A stretch of 64,000 bases of DNA from Erwinia sp. E602 (GTDB lineage: Bacteria; Pseudomonadota; Gammaproteobacteria; Enterobacterales; Enterobacteriaceae): positions 2,294,001-2,358,000 of the forward strand of contig NZ_CP046582.1 in NCBI RefSeq assembly GCF_018141005.1, given 5' to 3'. The notes below the pieces were generated by a model. The model had not been told where the DNA came from. It saw nothing but the letters and a program-made list of their open reading frames with translations, and searched no databases. Below, one piece after another: positions 8,380 through 16,501 of this stretch (position 1 is the first letter of the stretch; each line of letters begins with the position of its first letter). Position numbers and translations under genes: made by a program.

Positions 8380-10294
8380 AACCGCAGTTCTTCTTAATCC
8401 AGCGCTGATATTGCGGTGACACTGTCACCGGGAGTTTTACGGAGGGCAGTGCCAGGCGCGACCACGGCAATCCGGACAGCTCCGGCCACGCTTCTGCCAG
8501 CTCCCCGGCATGGTTTACCAGCGAACTTAACTCCTGAATCAGAAACCAGCGGAACAGTGGGCTGGGGTGCGCCTGCGGCTGACGTGCAAAGGCCACCAGT
8601 TCAGCCAGACCGCCGGGAAAACCAAACGTCTGCTGGTAAAAAGCCTGGCCGGTTGCCGCTGCATCCAGCCTGGTGCGCAGCTGTGAGCAGGCCAGAAACA
8701 GGCCGTGCCACGACACGGTATCCTGCGCGGTGTCTGTTGCATGCTCCGCCGGAGAGCCATCCGTTTCCAGGTTTTCTGCCAGACCGCGCAGCAGCAGGCT
8801 GTCCGACTGCTGCGGGTCGCGCTGTAAAATCAAATCCTGCAGCAGATCGTTCAGCGAGGCATAACCCTGTGCCGGGCGGCAGTGCGGATGGCTCTCCACG
8901 ATCGGCCCGGAAAACGGAACTTCACGCCTGCGCCACGTCTGCCAGGCACGATCGTGGAGCAGTGCGGTGTTATCGGCCACGTGCAGCGTTGTTGGTGAGA
9001 TCAGGCGGAAGCTGTTTTTGCCCTTGCTGCGGCGCTGCGCCCACTCCAGCGTCAGGTTGCCCTTAACGCCCGGCAGATGCAGCCGGTAACCGCTCTGCGG
9101 TTTACCCTCCGCCCAGCTGCCGCTGATAGTGTACTCACCGCGCTGCCAGTCCCAGTGCACCTGCAGGTCGAACGGTGGCGGCAGCGGCCAGTCCGGGCCA
9201 AGTGCGTCCAGCTGTTCAGGGCTGGCAAAGTGTACCTCTTCCGGCGGCAGGGCGGCCCCGGCGATCGCCAGACCGACCGGGACCGTCTGCACCACCCCGG
9301 CCTCAATATTGTGACCCACGCCGCTGGGGGTGAAATTCCACGAGCCGGTGGCCATTCTGGCGCGTTCACCGTCGTGCAGATGCCAGATCTTGGCGTGCAT
9401 CAGCTCGCTGTGCGGCTGTTGCAGCGGGTTATGACAGAAATGCAGCTTCTCTTCTGCCATCAGCTCCAGCAGCGCTTCGCTCCGGCGGGTGCGGTAAACG
9501 CGGCCGTCCACCCGATCGCTGACCAGGCTGACCGACAGGCTGGCGTTATGACTCTCTTCCGCCAGCTGTTGCCAGAACCCGGCCAGATCGGCGGCCAGGT
9601 AAGGCGACCAGACCGTCAGCCTTCCGCGGCGCATACCGCGAAACAGGGTGCTGAGAAAACTACCGGGCTGGAAGCTGTGAACAAATCGCCAGCCCGTCTC
9701 CCCCGGCAGATAGCGACAGCGCGGGGGCAGGCCGCCTTCGTGCTGGCTCTCCTGCTCCTGAAACGGGCGCAGCGGGGCAAAGAAGTCGAGAATGGCCTGG
9801 TACTGCACCCGCGCACTCACCGGATAGAAGCGAAACACCTCCTGATTGCGGCCCCAGCCGCCCAGCGTCAGGTTGGCGCTGCCGGTGCCGAGGATCGTCT
9901 CGCCGAGGCTGTTCTGCAACAGGATCACCTTGGGGTGAAACAGGGTATGCCGATCCGGCGTTATTTCAGCATCCGGCCACTGCAGCAGGCGGGGAGCCAC
10001 CGGATGAATCTTCAGCGCGGTGCGCTTCACCTGGTCGCTGCCGGCCAGCCGGTGATCGCAGAAGATGCGCAGGTCGAGGCCGCTCTCATTGAGTCTGCTC
10101 TGCAGCAGCTCATAATCCATGCGGGTAACCGGCTCCACTTCGCCATCCAGCACACGCGGCAACAGGTATTTTTCAATAAACGGGATGTTGAGGTTAAAGC
10201 TGGTCATCCACACCCGGACGAGCGGAGCCCGGCCGCGCAACGCCGCCAGCTGCTGTTCAAATTCGGTCAGCAGTTTCACGGTGTGTTCCCCCAT
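8366..10294 (-). CDS. Phospholipase D-type nuclease, second gene of a putative defence operon
   Basis: A 642-residue protein with two PLD half-sites: H120-P-K122 with GSANLT (138-143) and GRNQE downstream, and H300-A-K302 with GSWNFT (317-322) and HNIEAG. Two HxK motifs in one chain would form a complete active site for phosphodiester cleavage, as in PLD-family nucleases. The C-terminal ~300 residues match nothing I recognise. The open frame extends 91 codons further upstream, but that stretch is low-complexity R/A-rich sequence lying over the preceding gene; ATG 10294 begins a natural sequence (MGEHTVKLL) and gives a 19-nt overlap with the upstream gene. It is between the unknown protein and the helicase in a three-gene overlapping operon. 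Confidence 0.8.
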   Translation of the reverse strand: MGEHTVKLLTEFEQQLAALRGRAPLVRVWMTSFNLNIPFIEKYLLPRVLDGEVEPVTRMDYELLQSRLNESGLDLRIFCDHRLAGSDQVKRTALKIHPVAPRLLQWPDAEITPDRHTLFHPKVILLQNSLGETILGTGSANLTLGGWGRNQEVFRFYPVSARVQYQAILDFFAPLRPFQEQESQHEGGLPPRCRYLPGETGWRFVHSFQPGSFLSTLFRGMRRGRLTVWSPYLAADLAGFWQQLAEESHNASLSVSLVSDRVDGRVYRTRRSEALLELMAEEKLHFCHNPLQQPHSELMHAKIWHLHDGERARMATGSWNFTPSGVGHNIEAGVVQTVPVGLAIAGAALPPEEVHFASPEQLDALGPDWPLPPPFDLQVHWDWQRGEYTISGSWAEGKPQSGYRLHLPGVKGNLTLEWAQRRSKGKNSFRLISPTTLHVADNTALLHDRAWQTWRRREVPFSGPIVESHPHCRPAQGYASLNDLLQDLILQRDPQQSDSLLLRGLAENLETDGSPAEHATDTAQDTVSWHGLFLACSQLRTRLDAAATGQAFYQQTFGFPGGLAELVAFARQPQAHPSPLFRWFLIQELSSLVNHAGELAEAWPELSGLPWSRLALPSVKLPVTVSPQYQRWIKKNCGYEKQ

Positions 10295-11625
10295 AACCCC
10301 TGCAGCAGATACTGAAACTGCGGCAGGTAGTAACTGTTTTTCCAGCGGCCTGGCAGCTGCCGCTCCTCCTCGTCGACTGCGGCTGAGAGCACGCTGACGG
10401 CGTAACTGCCGGGGGCGGTCTCCCGCAGCCAGGGCAGCTGACCGCGCAGCGCCATCACCCGTTGATGCCAGCTCAGCAGCAGGGCAATCTGCTCTGCCAG
10501 CGTACCGGCGCGGGCAATGTCCAGCAGCTGCCTGCGCCGCTCCCCGGCGGTGCTCTCCGCCAGCCATGCCACCTCGGCCTGTTCCGCCTGCACGGCCAGC
10601 GCAGGCAGGGTCTGCGCATCCCGCTGCATCGCGCGCCAGTCGGCCTCAATCTGCCGCAGGCTGTTGTGCCGGCGGCAGGTCAGCGTGCGGAACAGCAGAT
10701 CGATACCGGTCAGCAGCGGTTCGGTCAGGCGGATATCATCCAGCCGCTGGCGTGCATCACCGGCAGGCAGTGCGGCACGCGCAAGCCTGAACACCTCAGC
10801 GTTGTGCAATGCGGTGGCCGGCGGCCACTGCAAAATGACGTCGCCCAGCGCACCGGCGGCGGCATCATCCAGCCCGGTGACCTCCAGCCAGAATTCACGC
10901 GCGTAGCTGCCGCAGTGTTCCCGCGAGCGAAAAGCCGCCACATAGTGTGCGGCCAGCGCCGGATCGCACTGGCTGAAGCGGGCGATACGGCGGGCAGCGG
11001 GCAGCGCCAGCTGCTGCTGCAGGTGGGTTACCAGCGCGGTAAACAGCGGATGCAGCACGCCGCCGTGCCCCAGAAGCACCTGCGCCTTCTGCCAGACGGC
11101 GCCGCTTTCCGCGCCGCTGTAGTGGTAGTGCCGGTCAAAAAACTGCATCTCCATCATCGGCGTTTTATAGCGGCCGCTGATGCCCAGCAGCGTCTGTCGT
11201 TCCAGCAGCCAGCCGTCCCCCCGATGGCTGAACAGCAGCCGCTCACGCTTCTCCAGCCGGTTTTTCTGCCCCATGCGGATGCCGGGAACCCCGCTCAACA
11301 CCACGTCCTCGCGATCCTGCGCGCTGAGCATACTGTAAACAAACAGGTTCTCCAGGTACGTCAGGCAGGCGTGTTTAAACGCCAGGCTGTTGAGGTCGGG
11401 GTAGTCCGCCGGGGTCAGGTCGCCGGATTCGGTAAGGCGTTTGATCACCGCGTGGTGCAGTAGATTGAGGGTATACTGGCGCACGTCGTTTGAAATCGAG
11501 CTGAGTCGGTGGCGAAAAACCCGCTGCCCGAACGCAGACCAGATAACCAGGTTGCCCAGCGGGTCGCTATTGATTTCTGCCGTCAGGCGCTGATCATATT
11601 CGGTAAGAAACTCCGCGAGTTGCAT
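10276..11625 (-). CDS. Unrecognised 449-residue protein, first gene of the helicase/PLD operon
   Basis: I do not recognise a domain. The protein is soluble, mostly helical in appearance, with R/Q/L-rich helices in the second half (for example the stretch around QIEADWRAMQRDAQ). The first third has a conserved-looking segment with VIWSAFGQRVFRHRLSS. It is the promoter-proximal gene, its 3' end overlapping the PLD gene by 19 nt, so it should be a structural or specificity partner of the nuclease and helicase. The start codon 11623-11625 has GGGAG ten bases upstream; that ribosome site is part of the perfect palindrome at 11635-11661, which suggests control of the operon at its first gene. Confidence 0.75.
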   Translation of the reverse strand: MQLAEFLTEYDQRLTAEINSDPLGNLVIWSAFGQRVFRHRLSSISNDVRQYTLNLLHHAVIKRLTESGDLTPADYPDLNSLAFKHACLTYLENLFVYSMLSAQDREDVVLSGVPGIRMGQKNRLEKRERLLFSHRGDGWLLERQTLLGISGRYKTPMMEMQFFDRHYHYSGAESGAVWQKAQVLLGHGGVLHPLFTALVTHLQQQLALPAARRIARFSQCDPALAAHYVAAFRSREHCGSYAREFWLEVTGLDDAAAGALGDVILQWPPATALHNAEVFRLARAALPAGDARQRLDDIRLTEPLLTGIDLLFRTLTCRRHNSLRQIEADWRAMQRDAQTLPALAVQAEQAEVAWLAESTAGERRRQLLDIARAGTLAEQIALLLSWHQRVMALRGQLPWLRETAPGSYAVSVLSAAVDEEERQLPGRWKNSYYLPQFQYLLQGLWGNTP

Positions 11626-11634
11626 CCTTTCATG

Positions 11635-11661
11635 ACTCCCTTATCACTGTGATAAGGGAGT
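11635..11661. promoter_or_regulatory. Perfect 27-bp palindrome at the head of the helicase/PLD operon
   Basis: Arms ACTCCCTTATCAC (11635-11647) and GTGATAAGGGAGT (11649-11661) are exact inverted copies around a single T. It lies 10 bases upstream of the first start codon and overlaps its GGGAG ribosome-binding site. It could be a repressor operator, or an RNA hairpin that hides the ribosome site. It is also 46 nt past the stop of the microcin exporter gene on the same strand, but no U-run follows it, so it is a poor intrinsic terminator. Confidence 0.7.
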
Positions 11662-11706
11662 ATCGGCAGCCGGTGGAAATTCCTGAATCCGCCCGTGCGT
11701 TCGCCG

Positions 11707-13806
11707 TCAGCCCAGCGTCATTACCCGATCCGCCGAGGCAATGGTCGAAGGCCGGTGGGCGATGATTACCCGGGTGATATTCAGCCCCTGAATGGCGGTG
11801 TTAACCCGCGCTTCGCTGTCGGTATCCAGGTGGCTGGTCGCCTCATCGAGAAACAGGATCGCCGGGCGGCGATAGAGCGCGCGGGCGATCAGCAGCCGCT
11901 GTTTCTGGCCGCCGGAGAGGCTGCTGCCCAGCTCGCTGATCAGCGTCTCATAGCCCATCGGCATGCGCATAATATCCTCGTGGATCGCGCTGCGCTGTGC
12001 GCACTCCAGCAGCCAGGCCTCATCCTTCTGGCCGTCGAAGCCGGCAATATTATCGGCGATCGAACCGGCAAACAGCGTGTCCTCCTGCAGCACGCAGGCG
12101 ATGCAGGCGCGGTAGTTATTGCTGCCCGCCTGGCTGATATCCAGACCGTTAAGCCGCACCTCGCCAACGGTGGGCTGCAGCAGACCGGTGAGGATCTTCA
12201 TCAGCGTGGTTTTGCCCTTGCCGGAGGGGCCGGTAATCGCCAGGCACTCGCCGGGGGCGACGCTGAAGCTCAGTTCGCGGAACAGCGGCGCGGAGAGCGC
12301 ATCGTACTGGAAACCGAGGTTGTGCACCTCCAGCCCGGCCGGTTCGCCGGGGCGCAGCAGCGGCCGGTCCGGCTGTACCGGTTCGGTTTCGGTCAGCGCG
12401 ATATCGGCGATGCGTTCGGCGTGCAGCGACAGCATGCGCAGCTGCAGCAGCATCTCCAGCAGGTTGGCGGTGCGCTCCGAAAACTGCCCGCGGTAGGTGT
12501 TGAAGGCGACAAACATCCCCAGCGTCATATGGCCGTCAATGACCTGAGTGGCACCCAGCCACAGCAGGGCGATCTGATCCAGGGTGGCGATCAGGGTGCT
12601 GCCGCCGCTGAACAGCATCTCAAATTTGGCCTTGCGCACCCCGACGTTGGCGGCGTCGATATTCATATTCAGCCAGTGCTGCGCCCGGGTGCCGGAGAGC
12701 CCGAGCACCTTCAGCGTGGTGATGCCGTACAGCGTTTCCATAAAGTGCGAGCCGGAACGGGCATTTTTTACCAGCATCTCTTCCGAGATCTGCCGGTAAC
12801 GCTGATAGGTGCTCAGGCGAAAAAGGCAGTAAATCGCGGTGAATGCCAGCACCACCCACACCAGCCAGCCGCCGTACAGTACCATCATCACCAGCAGCCC
12901 GATGGTCATCACGCCGTCCATCAGGCTGTTAACGACGTTGGTGGTCAGCGTGGCTTTCAGCGTATCAAGGGAGAGAAAGCGCGACTGAATGTCCCCCAGC
13001 TTGCGCTTTTCAAACCACGCCAGCGGCAGCGCCATCAGATGGTCAAACAGCCGCGCCTTCCACTGCACGTCGATCAGCGTGGTCATCACCAGCGTGGTCC
13101 AGGATCGCACGATGCCCATGCCGGTGCGGAACAGCACAAAGAACAGCAGGCCGAGGCAAATCAGCGTCAGCAGGTCGGCGTCCCGCGCCGGGATCACATG
13201 GTCCATCACCAGCTGCATCCCCACCGGCAGCAGCAGGTTAACCGACTCGATCATCAGCGCCAGGCAGGCGATTTTGGTCAGGGTGGCGGGCAGGCCGCTG
13301 ATGCTGCCCATCAGCGAGCGGATGCTGACGCGTTTCTGGCGTTTCTGACGGGTGAATTCACCGTCCGGCCACAGCTCCAGCGCCACGCCGGTGAAGTGCT
13401 GCGACACATCGTTCAGGCTCAGCACCCGTCGCCCGGAAGCCGGATCGTGAATAATTACCCGGCTGCCGCGCACGGCGACCAGTACCACAAAATGGTTCAT
13501 ATCCCAGTGCAGGATCGCCGGGGTTTTCAGCGCCGCAAGCTGGTCGATATCCAGCTGCAGCGCGCGCGATTTCAGATTCAGCGCGCCGGCCACCGCCATC
13601 AGCGTGCGCAGCGTCACGCCGCGGCTGGAGACGTCAAACCGCTGGCGCAGCGTCAGCAGGTCGGTATGCAGGCCAAACCAGCCGCAGACCATTGCCAGAC
13701 AGGCCAGCCCGCACTCGGCGGCTTCGGTCTGGATGATTTGTGGCACGCGGCGTCGCAGGCCCAGGTGCAGGCGGCTGGCCAGTTGCTGCACGTCTTCTTT
13801 ATTCAT
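11707..13806 (-). CDS. C39 peptidase-containing bacteriocin ABC exporter (CvaB type)
   Basis: A 699-residue exporter that cleaves double-glycine leaders and pumps the mature peptide across the inner membrane. Residues 20-130 are the C39 cysteine peptidase: Q26 and C32 in QTEAAECG, H105 in MNHFVVL and D121 in IHDPASG, all catalytic positions intact. The middle has six hydrophobic helices (about 165-430). The C-terminal ABC domain shows Walker A GPSGKGKTT, signature LSGGQKQR, Walker B LFLDEAT and the H-loop IIAHRPS. It overlaps the fusion-protein gene by 8 nt. Together with that protein and the precursor at 15188-15403 it forms a type I export system; an outer-membrane TolC partner must be encoded elsewhere. 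Confidence 0.92.
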   Translation of the reverse strand: MNKEDVQQLASRLHLGLRRRVPQIIQTEAAECGLACLAMVCGWFGLHTDLLTLRQRFDVSSRGVTLRTLMAVAGALNLKSRALQLDIDQLAALKTPAILHWDMNHFVVLVAVRGSRVIIHDPASGRRVLSLNDVSQHFTGVALELWPDGEFTRQKRQKRVSIRSLMGSISGLPATLTKIACLALMIESVNLLLPVGMQLVMDHVIPARDADLLTLICLGLLFFVLFRTGMGIVRSWTTLVMTTLIDVQWKARLFDHLMALPLAWFEKRKLGDIQSRFLSLDTLKATLTTNVVNSLMDGVMTIGLLVMMVLYGGWLVWVVLAFTAIYCLFRLSTYQRYRQISEEMLVKNARSGSHFMETLYGITTLKVLGLSGTRAQHWLNMNIDAANVGVRKAKFEMLFSGGSTLIATLDQIALLWLGATQVIDGHMTLGMFVAFNTYRGQFSERTANLLEMLLQLRMLSLHAERIADIALTETEPVQPDRPLLRPGEPAGLEVHNLGFQYDALSAPLFRELSFSVAPGECLAITGPSGKGKTTLMKILTGLLQPTVGEVRLNGLDISQAGSNNYRACIACVLQEDTLFAGSIADNIAGFDGQKDEAWLLECAQRSAIHEDIMRMPMGYETLISELGSSLSGGQKQRLLIARALYRRPAILFLDEATSHLDTDSEARVNTAIQGLNITRVIIAHRPSTIASADRVMTLG

Positions 13807-15085
13807 TGACGGGTCCCGTGATGCTTTTCTTCAGGCTGTAATAGGGGGAGAGCATCCACTGATAGAGCGGGCGTTTTTCCAGAAACAGCGTCGACTGCGC
13901 CTGCATGCCGCTGGAGAGCACCAGCGGCTGGCCCTGCCAGCTCAGTCCGCCGTTATCGAGCGCCACCGTGGCCTTATACCAGGAGCCGTTAACCCGGCCG
14001 GCCGGGTCGCGCGGCACGCTGGCCCACCCCTCCAGCTCACGCACCGGCACCGGCGCAGCGGAGACGGAGACAATGCGGCCGGGGAACTGGCCGTACTTCT
14101 CATAGGGGAAGGCGGCATAGCGGATATTGATGGTTTCCCCCGGTGCCACGTGCGGGCGGCTGTCGTCGGGCAGCCAGGCGACAAAGAGCACGCTGGCATG
14201 CGAGGAGGGCACCAGCTGGATCAGGCTGTCGCCGGCGTTGACCATCTGCCCTGGCGTCACGCTGAGCGAGGAGACCACGCCGCGGGTCGGGGCGATGATC
14301 ATCCGGCTGCCGCGCGCGCCGGTTTCTGCCCGCTGGCGCGCGAGGTCATCACGCTGATAGCGCGACTGGGCGATCTGGTTATCGAAGTCGGCGGCTTTGG
14401 TCTGCAGCTCGCTTTTCAGGGTGGTGATCTGCAGCGACTGTTGCAGCGCCTGCGAGTTCAGGCTCTGATATACGCTCTGCTGCTGATAGTAGAGGTAGCG
14501 CTGGTTATTCATCTGATCGGTGTTGATCAGCCCCTTGCGCAGCGAGGCTTCATAGGAATCCCGACTGGCACGCATCGCCTGCAGGCCTTCGCGGGCCGTG
14601 GTCACCATCCCCTCCAGGCCCTGCTGCGCCTGCTGATACTGTTTCAGCTGTTGTTGCAGGCTGGACAGCGTTTCCCGTTTGTTGCTCTGCAGCTGGCTGA
14701 TAATGGCGTCCAGCTGTTTCGTCTGCTGTTCGAGGATGGTGAGGGTGGTGCCGCTGACGCTGCCCGTGTCGGTCACCTGGCTGACGTCCAGCTGGTAGAG
14801 CGGCGTACCTGCGTTAACCTGCTGACCGTCGGCCACCAGCAGCTTCGAGACGATGCCCTGTTCCGGGGCAAACAGGTTGATGGTGCGCGGTTCGGTGATG
14901 ATTTCACCGTTAACGGTAATGCGGCGGGTGTAGGTACCTGAAATCAGTAAGGTAAGCAGTGCGATGATAAAGCCGGCGGTCAGCAGCAGGGTCAGCCACA
15001 GCGGCCAGCCGTTCAGCAGCAGCACCTGGCCGTTCCAGCGGCTTTGCTGATGCTGCGTCACCTCCGGGCGAAACTGTATCGGCAT
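13799..15085 (-). CDS. HlyD-family membrane fusion protein for bacteriocin export (CvaA type)
   Basis: A 428-residue periplasmic adaptor: short cytosolic N-terminus, one transmembrane helix (about 27-50), a biotinyl-lipoyl-like half (APEQGIVSKLLVADGQQVNAG), a long coiled-coil hairpin rich in Q (about 125-270), the second lipoyl half (IIAPTRGVVSSLSVTPGQMV) and a beta-barrel. It bridges the ABC exporter to an outer-membrane channel such as TolC. ATG 15085 is chosen because AGGGA lies six bases upstream; the frame extends 13 codons further, into the terminator hairpin, which is unlikely. It lies 102 nt downstream of the precursor gene, behind a hairpin terminator that may limit exporter relative to peptide. 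Confidence 0.9.
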   Translation of the reverse strand: MPIQFRPEVTQHQQSRWNGQVLLLNGWPLWLTLLLTAGFIIALLTLLISGTYTRRITVNGEIITEPRTINLFAPEQGIVSKLLVADGQQVNAGTPLYQLDVSQVTDTGSVSGTTLTILEQQTKQLDAIISQLQSNKRETLSSLQQQLKQYQQAQQGLEGMVTTAREGLQAMRASRDSYEASLRKGLINTDQMNNQRYLYYQQQSVYQSLNSQALQQSLQITTLKSELQTKAADFDNQIAQSRYQRDDLARQRAETGARGSRMIIAPTRGVVSSLSVTPGQMVNAGDSLIQLVPSSHASVLFVAWLPDDSRPHVAPGETINIRYAAFPYEKYGQFPGRIVSVSAAPVPVRELEGWASVPRDPAGRVNGSWYKATVALDNGGLSWQGQPLVLSSGMQAQSTLFLEKRPLYQWMLSPYYSLKKSITGPVNE

Positions 15086-15128
15086 GGCATATCCCTGGTC
15101 AGATGTTCTGGGGCAGCATAGCATACTA

Positions 15129-15160
15129 AAAAAAGCCCCCGACGCGGCGGAGGCTTTTTT
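15129..15160 (-). terminator. Terminator/attenuator between precursor and export genes
   Basis: A 13-bp stem with one mismatch (AAAAAAGCCCCCG paired with CGGAGGCTTTTTT, 6-nt loop), ending in a T-run in either direction. On the minus strand it follows the microcin gene by 27 nt and precedes the HlyD gene, so it probably stops most precursor transcripts and lets a fraction read into the exporter. Confidence 0.8.
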
Positions 15161-15187
15161 CCTGAAGAGGATGTCTGACGGGCAGTA

Positions 15188-15403
15188 TCAGAACAGCAGT
15201 TTGCCCAGCAGGCCGCCAACGCCAACGGTCGCCGCCTGTACGCCCGGCAGCGCCACGGTGACGCCCTGGCCTGGCGTGACCTGGACGACAGAACCGAGGT
15301 TGAGACCTAATGAACTGGTTAGCCCCAGCACGCTACCCAGGAGACCGCCACCTGCAACATCATCAATTTCTGTTTCAGTTAATTCACGAATGGTTGAAGT
15401 CAT
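15188..15403 (-). CDS. Class II microcin-like precursor with double-glycine leader
   Basis: A 71-residue peptide. Residues 1-19 form a classical double-glycine leader (MTSTIRELTETEIDDVAGG): hydrophobic residues at -4 (V16), -7 (I13), -12 (L8) and -15 (I5) relative to cleavage after G19. The predicted mature peptide of 52 residues starts GLLGSVLG, is glycine- and hydrophobic-rich, has no cysteine, one lysine and no acidic residue, and ends GGLLGKLLF. It lacks the serine-rich C-terminus of siderophore-linked microcins, so it would be an unmodified class IIa-like microcin. The start is fixed by GGAG eight bases upstream; the longer frame to 15508 has no comparable site. The two genes behind it encode exactly the peptidase-exporter and fusion protein needed. 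No immunity gene is recognisable nearby. Confidence 0.85.
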   Translation of the reverse strand: MTSTIRELTETEIDDVAGGGLLGSVLGLTSSLGLNLGSVVQVTPGQGVTVALPGVQAATVGVGGLLGKLLF

Positions 15404-15655
15404 TTCCACTACTCCGCAATAAACTTGATGTGCCTGATGACTGAGCATCAGGGGAGGTAAGCCATTAACAACAGGCTGAAAAGAGCATAGCAGAACGGTT
15501 GTTAGCAACCAGTCTCTGTGGCGGAGTTTTGGCTGTGTTTATGAGACTGGCGGTCAGGTGATTTATGGAAATCATTAATTTTATGACTGTTTTGGTGATA
15601 CGGGTGGGGTGATAAATCATAAAAAATACTATTGAATTTTGGAATGGTGATAGAA
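15404..15655. other. Presumed promoter region of the microcin operon, no gene seen
   Basis: The stretch upstream of the precursor is AT-rich from about 15560 to 15650 and has no convincing coding frame. I could not pick a clear -35/-10 pair on the minus strand. Any immunity gene expected for a microcin is not visible here. Confidence 0.4.
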
Positions 15656-16020
15656 GGGTTCGTTGCCTGTTTGATCGAGAGTGCCGGGCCTGTCAGCGGG
15701 CGACCCTGCGCGGGTTACCCCGCTCCGGGCTCATCCCGCTGCCTTCCCTGATAATCGGCTTTTGGTGGGGGCTGCTGCTTTTTTAGGGCTCGTTGCCTTT
15801 GTGATCGAGAGTGCCGGGCCTGTCAGCGGGCGACCCTGCGCGGGTTACCCCGCTTCGGGCTCATCCCGCTGCCCTCCCTGATAATTGGCTTTTGGTGGGG
15901 GCTGGTGCTTTTTTTAGGGCTCGTTGTCTTTGTGATCGAGAGTGCCGGGCCTGTCAGCGGGCGACCCTGCGCGGGTTACCCCGCTTCGGGCTCATCCCGC
16001 TGCCCTCCCTGATAATCAGC
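15656..16020. repeat. Three tandem copies of a ~130-bp unit
   Basis: The block GATCGAGAGTGCCGGG recurs at 15673, 15803 and 15934, a period of 130-131 bp. Units two and three are nearly identical; unit one differs at a few positions (for example CTCC for CTTC in the centre). The third copy ends early, at CCCTCCCTGATAATC. Each unit contains the GC hairpin GCGGG-TTAC-CCCGC and, between units, a stretch ending in a T-run (TGCTTTTTT). Short open frames cross the units on both strands but change reading with the copies and are not credible genes. Confidence 0.85.
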
Positions 16021-16380
16021 GATGGCGTTGGCTGAGTTATTCCTCGTCGCATATTGGATCGGGGAAGAAGCTTGCACCTTAATTGCACGGGTAATGGGGA
16101 AGAATGGTCCGGCGGGGTGCAAAATTGATGAAAATAATGTTCCTTTACTGGCTTTGTGCACATTTTTGGGGCGGGGAGAGCATGCATGCGTTTATTTGCG
16201 GCAGAATTTAGTTAACCCTGCATTATGTTTAACCCCAAAACCATAAGAAAAGAGAATGACCTGTTTTATGTGATGCCGCCTGCATTTTTGAACGTCTGTA
16301 ATTTTCGATTTAAGTTATTTTAACGTTATGTTTTTGAATGATTTTTGTCATTTCAACTTAATCATGGCATGTCATTTTAT

Positions 16381-16396
16381 TGTGATGAATCTCACC
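16381..16396 (+). promoter_or_regulatory. CRP-like binding site upstream of the rraA-like/hyu operon
   Basis: TGTGA-TGAATC-TCACC matches the CRP half-site pattern TGTGA-N6-TCACA with one mismatch. It lies about 105 bases before the first start codon in an AT-rich leader, a suitable place for activation of a catabolic operon under carbon limitation. Confidence 0.6.
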
Positions 16397-16501
16397 TTTT
16401 CCATTAATTCCCTCCGCAGAAATCGATTGCCAGATTAATTTTTAAAGTGATAAAACATTCTCATTCGAGAAATCATTATCACAATAACGACGAGGTAAGT
16501 T

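Noticed and set aside
10295..10567. A 91-codon extension of the PLD gene
   Set aside because: The extension is low-complexity R/A-rich sequence lying over the preceding gene; ATG 10294 fits the domain start and an operon overlap.
5656..11625. Assignment of the helicase/PLD operon to DISARM
   Set aside because: DISARM needs a DUF1998 protein (DrmB) and normally a methyltransferase; neither is present.
11635..11661. The palindrome as an intrinsic terminator of the microcin exporter operon
   Set aside because: There is no U-run after the stem on the minus strand and the arm coincides with a ribosome-binding site.
11695..13809. A 704-codon frame on the plus strand across the exporter gene
   Set aside because: It is exactly antisense to the C39 ABC exporter, is rich in H, Q and R and has no domain: a shadow of high-GC coding.
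15656..16020. The 130-bp repeats as a CRISPR array
   Set aside because: Units are contiguous with no unique spacers and far too long for CRISPR repeats.
16022..16246. A 74-codon frame as a microcin immunity gene
   Set aside because: It is on the opposite strand, lacks a ribosome site and does not show the small multi-helix membrane profile of immunity proteins.
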